A DNA stretch of 64,000 bases from Amorphophallus konjac (taxonomy: Eukaryota > Streptophyta > Magnoliopsida > Alismatales > Araceae). Positions 31,588-42,005 of the stretch are shown here, piece by piece. A program made the position numbers and the translations under genes. The notes beneath the pieces are model-generated. The model saw only the letters and a program-made list of their open reading frames with translations, searched no databases and was not told where the DNA came from. The stretch's first letter is position 1; each line of letters opens with the position of its first letter. The stretch is taken from positions 159,422,331 through 159,486,330 of the forward strand of contig CM040118.1 in assembly GCA_022559845.1 (NCBI GenBank). Reading direction: 5' to 3'.

Positions 31588-32366
31588 CCCACAGTTTCCT
31601 ACGCGCGCGAGAGGTTACACAGACATACGAAGAGAGGGGATCTTTGAGAGACTTCTGCTAATAAGAGAGAGAGAGTTCCTTTTTCTTGTTAACAAGCTTC
31701 CTGCAGGTTCTTTCTCCAACGGTGGTCTTCCTCCGGTAGGGTCTTTTTCCAGGCGGTCTTCTTCCTACGGCCGAAGCACCCCTCTTGTTCCTCTCCCTTA
31801 CTACTGCAGCAACAACAGAAGGCCCCTTTTCTCTTTTTAGTCTTATTCATTCATACGCATCTCTCTTTAATCATCTTGCTAGAATCAATCACACACTTTC
31901 TCTGCATACCATACTACCTGTTGCACCCATAGCACATATCTCCCACCCTTTTTCTCCTCTTAGGGGTTTAAACAAAAACACACAAGGTGTGTTCATGCCT
32001 ATGTTGCATAGTCTTATTCTCTTAGAGCATTGATACTACACTTTGGCTAATCCACATATTTGCTTGTTTTTGCTTGTCTTGCAAGGGTAATCAAAGTAAA
32101 AACCCCCTTTATCGATCGGCTGGTAGAAGGAGGAAGGAAGGACTCACAATCTCACCCGCTTTTTCACAAGGTACATGCGATCATCCCTTAATTTTTGAGG
32201 TAACTCCTATGGCGATCACTCTCCTTAGAGCATCACATGCTCTTATTATTCTCTTTTCTTTTATTTCCCATATATCATGCTTAGCATATCCTTCCTTTTC
32301 TTAATATCTCTCTTAAGGAATTAAATTTTCTTTTCTTTTTTTAAATGTCTATGTGACACGTTCACA

Positions 32367-33054
32367 ACGGCTCCAACCACTGACTCCAACTTGGATTCCA
32401 GAGCCACATGCCGTATCACACGGTTCTTCACCAAGAAGTGGGGATCAGCCCCAACTACTAGGCAAGTGGCATCATCATGCCAACATCTTAGCCACCCAGT
32501 CAACCCCGGGACTCGTAGCAACATGCCATATTGCATGGAATTAACACTGCAAAGAGGTCGGGCATTGTTCCCAAGATGCCTCTTACAAGTCACTCAACAC
32601 TAGCAACCTCGACTATCGAGTTAAACTCAAGGCCCAGGGACTGTTATCCGAGTCATACGGCTTCCAACTAAAGATGGGGAGTTATCCCGAACACCTCGCA
32701 TGCACCATATTATTGACAATTCTACAACAACCCAGGGCCAACCCCGGACCCGGGACCCTTTGCCGCACCATGCGGACACCTTACAAGAAAGTGAAGATCA
32801 CCCCTAACCCTTTAGCTTGCGGCATCGGGCTGCCAACATCATAGCCACTGGACCAACCCGAGGCTTTGTAGTAATGTGTCGTATCACTCGGCACACCACA
32901 ATGGGGCCGGAACTCACTCCTAAAACGCCCTTTGTTAGCGGCCAAGCGCTACCAGCCCCGACCACCAAGCTTTGTTCGGACCACACGGACCCCCTAGCAC
33001 CCCAGCCCACCTAAACCCAGCACCCCAGCCCACCTAAACACAGCCCCTCAGCCC
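32367..33054. other. Unassigned DNA with degenerate tandem repeats
   Basis: No gene. Two blocks about 365 bp apart (near 32386 and 32750) share an order of phrases: GCCACATGCCG / GCCGCACCATGCGG; AAGAAGTGGGGATCAGCCCC / AAGAAAGTGAAGATCACCCC; GCCAACATCTTAGCCAC / GCCAACATCATAGCCAC. This is an old tandem duplication of unknown origin. The last 50 bp enter the CCTAAACCC repeat. Confidence 0.5.
33005..33054. repeat. CACCTAAACCCAGC minisatellite, left part
   Basis: Three consecutive units built on CCCACCTAAACCCAGC. The repeat resumes at 34572 beyond the solo LTR. CCTAAACCC resembles the plant telomere repeat CCCTAAA, but the spacing is irregular. Confidence 0.7.
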
Positions 33055-33059
33055 TTGAC

Positions 33060-34566
33060 TGTAAGGGTTCGACCAGAAGCGCATCGAAAAATATTGAAAC
33101 CCTAGATTTCATATCATTGCCGATTTTTCAAAATCGAACTAGAATGGTAAATCTCGTAGTGTGAAGAACGATTCTTTACCTTTGTGGGGCTGAGAATCTC
33201 CCAAAAGTTTGAACACAAACGAGAGGAGGATCCCAGAGTCACGAGTTGTCCAAGCGTCCGGTCTGTAGACATATCCACACGAGTAGAGGAAGCAAACGGG
33301 ATCTCCTCCGTGATCTCCACATGCCGACCCGACCTCAGCACCACTATCACTATGGAGGGAGGAGAGAGAAGGAGGGGGCACCCCTAGGAGAGAGAGAGAG
33401 GAGAGAAGGTGGCTAGGGTTTGCTCTGGAGCTTAGGCCAGGGTTTCTCCCTTCAGCGTATATTTATAGACTCTTAACATTTTTCATAAAAACTCAGTAAT
33501 TATCTATAAAGTCCACCCATCCCGGTCTGTCCATACTCTATTGTATGTGACCCTCTAGGCCCAATAGTCTGTTTGACTTTCTAGCCCAATAAGCTGAGAA
33601 TCCTTTTTAACTAAATAAATATAGTCTATTAACTCTTAATAGAATTAACGGGTTTTCGATCACGAAAGGCACCAAGCAACACCTCGTGATCCCAAATGAC
33701 ATTGGGGATAAGCAGCTCATTCTGTCTACAGATTCCACACAGCTATAGATTTTCATTCATCTAATGCCCCTAGCAGGACTTGGGTATGGTGCAACTGTCA
33801 AACCCTAATATGTCCTGGCTTAATTGAACTCTGTACTCTAAAAAGGTTCATTAGAAAAACTCTTTTTTCTCAATGAACTCCCATACCCTGGCCAAGGGTT
33901 TTCTGAGTATAGATCTGTAGAGTATTCTCTCTATTATATCATACCGAGAGTGAATGATTCTTTGTTGTCAATCTAATTACCTTCGCAAGAGTTCCACTGA
34001 GTCTGAACAACTAACTGTATAGAACCACTTAACAAAAGTCCATAAGTGAGTAATCAAATACTTAGCAGCTCTCATGCAAGGCATCTTTAGTGACTTAGGT
34101 CCAAGATCCAACTGTGCTACTGAGACAATAGAATTCCCTGATTGATAGTTAGTATGATTACCATCTAGGGATTCTAGATTGAGTCAGTTCAGTATACTCA
34201 TTCCACGAATGAGCACTCATACACGTACTTTAGTGTTTCCACACTGATGATTATGAGAATAGTCACACCCATCATATGAATAAGTATCATGTGTGCCAGT
34301 CTATCTAGATCTTCAATGTCCCTTCTTGAACATCCTACGATTGGGAACCTTTAGAACATGTGCATCTGGATGACTGATCTCACTATCACAATCTTATTAT
34401 GATCCAGTCATCATCACATAGGTTTAAGGACTTCATTACATTCAGATCATGAAGACACATTAAATGCAACAAAGACATGCCATTAATATAAATAAGAATG
34501 AGATATTACAAGAAATGTCACCATCACACATCATGCGATTGGCTTGTAGGGCATACATTTTTATCA
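33060..34566 (-). mobile_element. Solo LTR of a Copia-type element
   Basis: 1507 bp. On the minus strand it begins TGATAAAAATGTATGCCC and ends GTCGAACCCTTACA. The phrase GCCCTACAAGCCAATCGCA near the start is typical of plant Copia LTRs. The minus strand reads TATAAATATA at about 33460-33469, a TATA box that supports this orientation. Flanks are TTGAC (33055-33059) and TTAAC (34567-34571), a target duplication with one difference. It splits the CCTAAACCC repeat. No internal genes. Confidence 0.7.
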
Positions 34567-34571
34567 TTAAC

Positions 34572-34760
34572 CATCTAAACCCAGCCCCTCCGCCCTCTTG
34601 ACCACCTAAACCCAACCCCCTCACCTTGACCGCCTAAACCCCTGGCCCACCTAAACCCTTGACTACCTAAACCCAGCCGCTCTGCCTAAACCCAGCCCCC
34701 TTACCTTGACCGCCTAAACCCCTTGCCCACCTAAACTCTTGACCGCCTAAACCTCCCAGC
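34572..34760. repeat. CCTAAACCC minisatellite, right part
   Basis: About ten irregular units of CCTAAACCC followed by spacers such as AGCCCC or TTGACCGCC. The recurring phrase is CTTGACCGCCTAAACCCC. A poly-A-rich stretch follows near 34770. Confidence 0.7.
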
Positions 34761-35005
34761 CTAACCAAAATAAAAAAAGAAAAAAAAAACAAGAAGAAGG
34801 GGCCAACCCACCTAAACCCCCAAAGGGGTTACGCGGGCCGCGCTAGCCCCCCATCTTGGCCTGCCTAAACCTAGGTTCCAACCAATCTAGCCATTCTCAG
34901 CCCTTTACGTGGGCCTCTCCTAGCCTTCAACCCCTTTACACGAGCCAATTCCACCCCCCCTTTAACCTTGAGCCTATAAAATCTTCTGGGAAGGCCAAGG
35001 GTTAA
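34761..35005. other. Unassigned flank before the Tekay-type LTR
   Basis: No gene. Further scattered CCTAAAC words and an A-rich tract. The last five bases, GTTAA, may be the target duplication of the element that starts at 35006. Confidence 0.4.
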
Positions 35006-35323
35006 TGTAATATTCCGGACCCTTCAGATCCTTCTTCTTGAGTCCCGGATCTATTTTCTTGGAGAATTTGTTCTCATTTTCCCCGGAATTATCTTTTGGA
35101 CATTTTTCGGGTTCAGATCCGTGCGTTTCGGATCAGTTTCGGAGGTCCCAGAATGTGTTCCGCGGTTTCTCGTATTTTTCCCTGACAGGACCTACGGAAC
35201 CCCGTAGCGGGTAAACCGATTCGTTCACCTACTCAGGGATGCTACCACGACGATCAGCGTGTTTCAACGATCGCGGCGGTATATTTTTCTATTTTTTGTA
35301 TGTTTTAAAAAATCCAGATTTTC

Positions 35324-35331
35324 TATAAATA
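35324..35331 (+). promoter_or_regulatory. TATA box of Tekay-type LTR
   Basis: TTCTATAAATACCC, about 320 bp into the LTR. The solo LTR has CATAAATATCC at the equivalent place. Confidence 0.65.
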
Positions 35332-35877
35332 CCCTCCTTTTTCTTTTCTTCTTCTTCTTTCTTCTTCCTCCTTCCGCAGTGACACACACGCGCCCCCCTC
35401 TTTCTCTCTCCTCTCCTGGCGACGACGCGGCGTGCCCCTCCGGATGTAGACGGTGGTGGGCGATGGCGCGGCGATGACGGCGGCAATGAGACGATCGCGT
35501 GGGCGTGCAGAGCTCGTGGGAAGCGTGAAGGAACGAGAGTTTCAACGATGTTCTTCGCGGTTCGGGGACGATATGTCGTGTTTCGAGTGAATTCGAGGTA
35601 GGGTGACGGTCCTTAGCTCGGTATTTACCTTCCCCGTGATTCCTAGGCTGAGGCGAGGTCGAGTGTAGGCTATTTTGAGCCGGGAAGGAAAAATCATGTT
35701 TTGGGGAGTGAGCGCCCGATCTAGCGTTCCAATGCATGTTTTCGTGGTTTGTGGGCATCTAAGGATGCATTAGGGGCTTGGGAACAAGTTTCCTTTTTGG
35801 TTCCCCTTCACCCGGGGGTGAATGGGGCGTGGAATGGTGATTTTGGGGTTTTCCCGCTGTTCTCGATTTTTCGGAAG

Positions 35878-36235
35878 TGTGGCGGTCATTCCAGTGACCG
35901 CCACATACTTCTGGCGGTCCCCATGCGACCGTTTCAATCTTTTCATGCGTGGGTTTGGCCTGGCGGCCTCACGATGAGCCGCCTGAGCCAGGTGGCGGCC
36001 GAAAGGTCGACCGCCAAGCCAAGTTGGCCGGCGTGGCCTCCGAGGCGTTTTGACCGTTGGGAATTTTTGGGGTCTGGCGGCCGAGGGTACGCCCGCCTCA
36101 TCCCTTTGGCGGCCCTATGTAGGACCGCTTGTTCCTTCGCAACCCAGAGCGTGGCGGCCTATGGTTGGACCGCTATAGTCTCTGTGGCGGCCTAATGTTG
36201 GACCGCTAGCCTTTGTAGCGGCCCAAAGGTAGACC
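35878..36235. repeat. Palindrome array in Tekay-type LTR
   Basis: About eight hairpins on the words GGCGGTC and GGCGGCC with ACCGCC-type partners. The first (35878-35905) is perfect: TGTGGCGGTCA pairs with TGACCGCCACA over 11 bp. Later copies (near 35990, 36067, 36110, 36152, 36183, 36217) are looser. Absent as such from the solo LTR, whose array uses AGCGCGTTC. Confidence 0.85.
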
Positions 36236-37398
36236 GCCAGAGATTCTTGTTCAACCGGAGTTATGTTTTGCCGATTCAAATCCTGGGTGAGTGGATCTCG
36301 ATCCACGTGCTGACCCGTGGTCTGACTGATGCTGGGCATCATGTGGGGGCCACACGTTAGGGTACCGTGGGATCCCGGGAGTTGGTGTTCTCGGCTTATG
36401 TCACCGTGAGTCGGTGTCGGTGCAAGGTGCGGTCCTTGTACTTTGTCCAGTTTAGACGTTTTTTTTTCGTTGACTAGAGAGTCTACCCTTTCAGTGACCC
36501 TCTACTAGTCGTAGCCTTCTGACACGCGAGTGGTCCCACCAGGGAGTGGTGGCGAGGCTACCCTAAGAGACAGTTTTTAGACTGGTTTCTGTTGGGCCCC
36601 ACGTCTTGTAGCCAGAGTCCGGCTGAGGGGAAAACTAGTCAGAGGGCCAGACCTGGGACGCATGGTCTGTGTGTGCACACGTGGTTGGGGGCGGTTGGAC
36701 CCGCGCTGACGAGCGCGACCCCAACTAGTCACTTGATCTGTGGTTACTTGTACGGTATCTTAGTTCCCGCTAGGCCGGAGGGAGACACCCGAGGCGCGGT
36801 TTAAACCGTCAGTGGATGCATCTGGCCTTGCTTCTAGGGGGTTGGTACTTCTGTCTTTGTGTGGTAGCGACTCTTGAGTTTTTGACGAGTTGTCTCGATT
36901 TTCATGCTGTGCGTTCGGTACTAGCCGTAGTGGTAGCTTGCAGTTACTTTTCACGCAGTTTCTCGATTTACGAGGTGGGGACCGGATGATCCCTGTTGAG
37001 CCTTTTATTTTGAGGCTCATTCCCTGTGTGTTTTCCATGTTTCAGGTGAGACGCGGCTTCTGGGGAGCGCTTCAGAGGCTCCACGTGGTTCAGGTGCCCA
37101 GGGTTAGTTGCCAGTTCCGGGGTATGCCCCGTGTAGTTGTACTTTTCCCTTTGGATTGTACTAGTTGTGGACTACTGTTATATTTTAGACTACTGTTATT
37201 ATGGTGGACCATGTAATTTAATTAATGTCATTATTCATTTCCTGCATATTCATATTAATTGTGTAGTTCTATAATTATTTTAGATTCTTGTGTATCTCCA
37301 CACCATCCTTTTAACCCTTCTGAGCCTTCGGGCTCGTGGGTGACGGTTCAAGATTCGGGTTATCGGGGCCTTCCCGGTGTTCGGATCTCGGGTCGTTA

Positions 37399-37543
37399 TT
37401 TCGGATCCTTCTTCTTGGGTCCCGGATCTATTTTCTCAGAGAATTTGTTCTCATTTTCCCCGAAATTATTTTTCAAATATTTTTCTGGTTCGGATCCGTG
37501 CGTTTCGGATCAGTTTCGGAGGTCCCAGAACGTGTTCCGCGGT
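37399..37543 (+). repeat. Fragment of a second Tekay-type LTR start
   Basis: About 145 bp matching the first 165 bp of the LTR (35011-35175), joined directly to the preceding LTR end on the left and to RT codons on the right. It looks like the scar of a deletion or template switch that removed the rest of an LTR, gag, protease and the RT N terminus. Confidence 0.75.
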
Positions 37544-37851
37544 TTGACTTGTGGTCCAGTTATTATTAATTGCGGATTCGAGAGTCTGACGTGGAGAAGA
37601 CCGCATTCAGCTCGAGATACGGGCATTATGAGTTTCTGGTGATGCCGTTTGGGCTCACCAATGCCCCCGCAGCATTTATGGATTTGATGCAGAGGGTGTT
37701 CCATCCCTACCTGGACCAGTTCGTGGTCGTGTTTGTGGACAACATCCTTGTCTATTCGCGGTCTGCAAATGAGCATGCGTATCATTTGAGGGTTGTGTTG
37801 CAGACTTTGTAAGATCACCAGTTGTATGCTAAGCTCAGCAAGTGTGAGTTT
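37544..37851 (+). pseudogene. Tekay-type reverse transcriptase fragment
   Basis: Begins DLWSSYY then TAA (near 37565) then [13 protein letters not shown], covering the RT palm. The catalytic motif reads VDN instead of the usual VDD (near 37740), so a catalytic Asp is lost. A TAA at 37810-37812 follows VLQTL. It ends KLSKCEF at the Copia insertion. Inactive. Confidence 0.88.
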
Positions 37852-39343
37852 TGTTGGATCGAGAGGACGGTCAAGCTAGAGGGGGAGGGGGTGAATAGGT
37901 TGACCTTATAAAAATTATAATAGAGCAATTTGAATTAGAAGCACCACACCTAGATGATTAATTGAAATACTGAATCAAGCCAATCAGAGAACGTGCCTAT
38001 CATGCATCTAGCGAGGAACAGATTGCGAAGATAAAACCAAACCACACAAGAGACCGCAATTTTAAGGTGGTTCGGTCACCCAATGGAGACCTATGTCCAC
38101 CTCCCCACTCAACTAGTGAGGAACCCTGCTAAGCTTCACAGCTTTGCTAAACCGAGGAAGTAATTCCTCTACACTGTTGACTACCCCAACAGAAAACAAC
38201 GAGGAACAAATCCTCAGATCCACTGTCAAACAGCTTGAAGGCACACAGCCTTAACACCCCTGATCTCAGCACAGCCCGCTGAATCAGAGTCACCCTCTCT
38301 TCACTAAATCCAGTGAAGGAGAGGAATACAATGTTCAAAAAACAATATGAAAACTAAAAGATAAGAAATCAAACTTCAGCACTTGGACGCAGCGGAATTT
38401 AGATCACCAACAGAGAAATCCATGTCCATACGCATGAGCTTCGATCCTTGAGTCTCCTCCGTCTGGAATGTAGAAGAGTCTTGGTGGCGCGATGATCTTC
38501 TGATCTGGTTCTTCAGCAGCCTTCGTCCAGTTCTGCTCTGAGCCTCTCTCGTTCTGCTCTTCGCCTATATCGTTCTCGCCTTTTTCCTCTTCTGGCTATT
38601 TCCTTTTGTTCTCGGGTGAACCTATTTTGTGGTCTTCCCGCGCACAAAATATTTCACGTGAGGCAGGTGGGCCACCACCCTGATTTTCTTATTATCCTTA
38701 TGATTGCTCACGTGGGGAACCTTCTGGAGTGGTAGAAGCTACGAGACCTTATCCGCTTTTGGCTGATGTGGCAGATAGTGACTAAAGGTGGGTTCCACTT
38801 ATCGTGCTCTGCAGCTTGGATTGGATGGCGTCGACCCTCTTGCCCCAAGGAGTTAACACATCCTTCTTCTAGCTTCAGGTTTCATGCTGAGTGCATTGAC
38901 GCAGGATGCAGCTGCGTCCACTCATTAGTTGCGCTTTAGTCAGTTGTGGCAATCCATCGTACTGCAGCGTCGACTCATCGAACTACAGCGTCGACGCTGC
39001 CAAGGTACTCCAGAGGCTACGACAAGGAATGCATTCACGCTGCTTGATCAAGGCGTTGACGCATCAGAGTATACCAATAAGCCATTGCCTCTCCCTTTGT
39101 AACTGCTGCGTCGACGCAGCTCTATCTTGGCGTTGACGCAGTGGAGCAACTTGTGAAGATATTGGTAAAGGCTTCTTCGACTGCTGCATGGACGCTGTAA
39201 GCTCCCAGCGTCGACCCTGTTCCTTTCTAGCACAAGGATGAAATCAAGTGAAAGCATTTATTGAATCAAACTTTGATTAATCATTGAATTGAATACATCA
39301 TTCATATCTCATGGTTGTCATCATCAAAACCAGGGGCACAACA
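37852..39343 (-). repeat. Copia 3' LTR
   Basis: 1492 bp, same length as the partner at 61076-62567. Palindromes with core GCGTCGACGC cluster at about 38885-39220, which is U3 in the element's sense. Two are perfect: CAGCGTCGACGCTG (38986-38999) and GCTGCGTCGACGCAGC (39105-39120). Confidence 0.92.
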
Positions 39344-39345
39344 AT

Positions 39346-39357
39346 CTCCCCCTTTTT
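39346..39357 (-). promoter_or_regulatory. Copia polypurine tract
   Basis: The minus strand reads AAAAAGGGGGAG two bases before the 3' LTR. Additional AGGGGGAG motifs lie at 39633-39640, 42903-42910 and 43476-43483. Repeated polypurine motifs upstream of the 3' LTR are a known Sirevirus trait. Confidence 0.85.
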
Positions 39358-39807
39358 GATGATGGCAACTATGAGTTGAATGCCATTCATAACATTGCAT
39401 CTAAACAGTCAAGGTTATTCAAATCAAGCAAAAAGCTTCAGATTAACAGGAAATCAAATCATTGACTAAATCAAAGTATAATTTTGTCATTCATTCAAGT
39501 TCAAGAATTTACATTATAGAACTAGACAAAAAGAAAAACATTCATTCAAGTTAGTCAATATGATTGATGCATATGCAATGAGCTTTGATCAAGTTTTCAG
39601 CTTGACTTCATGATTGATGCATTCATAACATTCTCCCCCTTTGACTTCATCAAGAAGGGGAGGAAACGTGGAAGAGCTATCTCAAGGGTGGAAGAAGCGA
39701 TTGTATCTTCTGGCAGAAGGAGGTTGTTGTTGCTGACGAGAGGATTGCCCTTGAGTAGTTGGTTGGCGAGGCTGCTGCTGGCCAATTGGATCTCTGGCTA
39801 GTAAATC

Positions 39808-40914
39808 TCAGATATCCTGAGATAATTCACCCAGTTGATGACTTAAAGTGGAGCGTACACTGTCAATGGCAGAAGGAAGATCAGCTGATGACTTAGATAG
39901 TTCCCCAATTGACTGAATTGCTGCAATCACTTTGTCAATCTTTTCTAACATTGCCTTGAGGCATTGGGGAACTGCATTGACAGGACCTTTGATGGTTTCA
40001 ATGGCTATCCGCACATCAAAGCATAAATCAGTAATCTTGGCAAGGGATTGAAAAAATAAAGCTTGATTACTGTGCATATCAGTCACCAGTGTAGATAACT
40101 TGTCAAGAAGAGATGATATGTTCTGCAGGACTTTCCTTATAGCTTGGTCAGATAGCATCTTGGTGAGTAGGAATTTTCGCCACTCGGATAAGACAGAGAC
40201 TTCAAATTGGACAATCCGAGAAGTCAGTTTGTTGAAATGATAATTTGTAAATTCCATTAATTTATCCATTTTTGCATCCTGACGTTGCAGCATCATAGTC
40301 ATATGTGCAAACATCTCTTCAACAGTGGCTGGAGGTGGAGCTTCATCAGAAGTTGGAAAAGGTCTTCTATAAATTCCAATGGCTCCAGTCATAAGGGGTT
40401 CCAATGTAGGTTCAGTGCCACTGGGTTGCCCAGTTTCCAGCTGAGGGCTTGATGATCGAGCAAATGGTTCCTCAAACTCATGCTCTTCTCTTGCTGAACT
40501 ACCATCTTGTCTTTCTTCTCTCACCACAGGAGGAATTGGTACCTCTGTCCTGTTTGCGTGACTAGCATCCGTAGTGCCTGTTTCTAATGGAGCTGTTTGC
40601 TGACTAGGAAGAGTTCGAACTGGCTTACCATCAATGACTTTAAAACCCATAAATTTCTGAATGTAAGAAAGTGTGTAAACATTCCCTTGAGGGATGATTA
40701 TTTTCTTCTCAGAACCAAAGTCTACTCCCACTTTTCGAAAAATAGCAGCCAAGGGAGCAGCATATGGAAGTGTTCTGAATTGTGTCAAGCATGACCCCAT
40801 GGTTTGAATAACTACATCAGACAGGGAAATATGTATTCTCTTCAGCATACAGTAAAGTAGAAATCTCTGCATCTCAGTCACCCTTTCCCTACCACTGCTC
40901 TGTGGTGTGATCAT
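39808..40914 (-). CDS. Copia env-like region, C-terminal frame
   Basis: 368 codons. It opens with a helical region (RERVTEMQRFLLYCMLKRIHI), then a Pro/Glu-rich linker, then a long helical stretch with MDKLMEFTNYHFNKL and SQLGEL-like heptads, likely coiled coil. No signal peptide or membrane span is obvious, so an envelope function is not supported by sequence. It overlaps the preceding frame by the four bases ATGA and appears to continue the same protein one frame over, so one indel probably split an originally single ORF. Confidence 0.65.
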   Translation of the reverse strand: MITPQSSGRERVTEMQRFLLYCMLKRIHISLSDVVIQTMGSCLTQFRTLPYAAPLAAIFRKVGVDFGSEKKIIIPQGNVYTLSYIQKFMGFKVIDGKPVRTLPSQQTAPLETGTTDASHANRTEVPIPPVVREERQDGSSAREEHEFEEPFARSSSPQLETGQPSGTEPTLEPLMTGAIGIYRRPFPTSDEAPPPATVEEMFAHMTMMLQRQDAKMDKLMEFTNYHFNKLTSRIVQFEVSVLSEWRKFLLTKMLSDQAIRKVLQNISSLLDKLSTLVTDMHSNQALFFQSLAKITDLCFDVRIAIETIKGPVNAVPQCLKAMLEKIDKVIAAIQSIGELSKSSADLPSAIDSVRSTLSHQLGELSQDI

Positions 40915-42005
40915 TGATGTGCAAATGTGGTGAGCAGTCTATTCAACGGAGGGAATTGATTTGCTTTGAGACTGGATAAATAAGTTTCCCTGACATCGGA
41001 AGGATCACTCGGTTTATCAGTCAGGAGAGCATAAGCTTCATGCTCATCATACTCAAAACTATGTAGTTGAACTCCATGCTTGGGGATTTTCCAGGCTCTG
41101 GCAAACAATTTATTGGATAACTCAAAACTGACATTCCGGACAGTTGATGTGAGTTTTGGAACTTGAGGTTCATATTTCAAATTTTTGTAGAACTCTCTGA
41201 CCAGGGTGGGGTAATATACCTTGTGGGTTGTAACAAACGACCACCATCCCTGATAGTCCAAGGTAGGAAACAGTTCCGGAAAAACGTCAAGCATTTGATG
41301 GTCGGTAGCAGCAATATACCGGGAAATAAGAACCTTCAGAGGTTCGTCCACGGTGACGGTAAGTGAGCTGGCAGCACCTTTCTGTCCCGTTGCAGCACTT
41401 GCAGATGAACCCTTCTTGTCTGACCTGACATCAGATTCCCTTCTCTTTTTGGTTGGCGGGCTCGGAGCGCGTGGACGCATCTCTTTCCGCTTCCATTTAT
41501 CGTGAGCAGCTTTGGAGCGGGGCTCCATATTGTCTTCAGCTGATGCTGAGCTTCTTGGATGATCCTCTGCCTTCTTCTTTCCCTTGTGAGTAGATGTCGG
41601 AGGAGCCATGGCAGCGGGAGGAGGAAGAATGAAACAGGAAAGGGTTTGGGAGAGCTCGTAAGATAGAACGACAAAGGCTTTCAAAGGAAATGAAGACGAA
41701 CGGCAGTCACGTTCCGCTTTTAAAGGAGTTTCGAAACCCTTTTCAGTGAGCGGTTCACCCGGTTCAAGTCCGCGAACCGGAAAAAGTAAAAGTGGTTCTG
41801 GAAATGTTGCATTGACGCCAAGAGATACAGCGTCGACGCAGTGAAGCAGAAACAAATGAATATATGCAAGAAGAGTAGCAAGAAGGTCATCTGTACAAGG
41901 AATTTTCTTAAGATGCTGAGATATGGAGTAGAGATGCTCATAGTCAAGGATTTTTAAGTATTGCAGATTGAGTTCCCATGAGAGAGATGTGTAAATAGGC
42001 TCCAA
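40911..42005 (-). CDS. Copia env-like region, N-terminal frame (plant transposon protein domain)
   Basis: Open from 42005, but the likely start is the ATG at 41609 (MAPPTSTHKGKKK), giving about 232 residues. A Lys/Arg/Ser-rich basic region with PPTKKRRESD could act as a nuclear signal. It is followed by a domain with DYQGWWSFVTTHKVYYP and REFYKNLKYEP, recognisable as the putative plant transposon protein domain common in Sireviruses and their relatives. It ends at TGA 40911-40913, overlapping the next ATG. Its role in the element is unknown. Confidence 0.65.
   Translation of the reverse strand: MEPIYTSLSWELNLQYLKILDYEHLYSISQHLKKIPCTDDLLATLLAYIHLFLLHCVDAVSLGVNATFPEPLLLFPVRGLEPGEPLTEKGFETPLKAERDCRSSSFPLKAFVVLSYELSQTLSCFILPPPAAMAPPTSTHKGKKKAEDHPRSSASAEDNMEPRSKAAHDKWKRKEMRPRAPSPPTKKRRESDVRSDKKGSSASAATGQKGAASSLTVTVDEPLKVLISRYIAATDHQMLDVFPELFPTLDYQGWWSFVTTHKVYYPTLVREFYKNLKYEPQVPKLTSTVRNVSFELSNKLFARAWKIPKHGVQLHSFEYDEHEAYALLTDKPSDPSDVRETYLSSLKANQFPPLNRLLTTFAHQ

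Larger units (their letters stand above)
17682..32366 (+). mobile_element. Tat-B: decayed Tat-type element with antisense cargo genes, 5' part outside window
   Basis: Begins inside RNase H codons (ACCTACTACTTG, encoding TYYL) where Tat-A inserted. It continues through the second RNase H and integrase to a stop at 19860, then a purine-rich tract. An accessory region of about 10 kb carries minus-strand genes and hairpin clusters. A polypurine tract and a 3' LTR (30999-32366) follow. The stretch 30100-30998 aligns by eye with the matching part of the gag-only element (about 54880-55730), including GCCCAGCATGCATCATGT and CTCTGCAAAGC near the end. A solo Tekay-type LTR (23692-26146) is a later insertion. 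Confidence 0.8.
30999..32366 (+). repeat. Tat-B 3' LTR
   Basis: About 1368 bp from TGTAGACACGCTAAAATC to TGTGACACGTTCACA. The end was chosen because it resembles the Tat-A LTR end, so it is less certain than the start. It holds hairpin cluster 5 (31132-31438) upstream of a TATA box at 31580-31587 (CTTATAAATACCC). The 5' LTR is outside the window. Confidence 0.7.
35006..37398 (+). repeat. 5' LTR of the Tekay-type element
   Basis: About 2393 bp from TGTAATATTCCGGACCC to GGATCTCGGGTCGTTA. It is homologous along its length to the solo LTR at 23692-26146. TATA box TATAAATA lies at 35324-35331. The palindrome array (35878-36235) is at the same place as in the solo LTR but with different words. The 3' end lacks the final CA because it runs straight into another LTR start. 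Confidence 0.85.

Noticed and set aside
32367..33054. Possible host gene exon right of Tat-B
   Set aside because: The open frames are short and lie in degenerate tandem repeats without splice or domain signals.
40911..40914. ATGA stop-start overlap as translational coupling
   Set aside because: Coupling of this kind is a bacterial and viral feature; in a degenerate plant Copia element an indel is the simpler reading.
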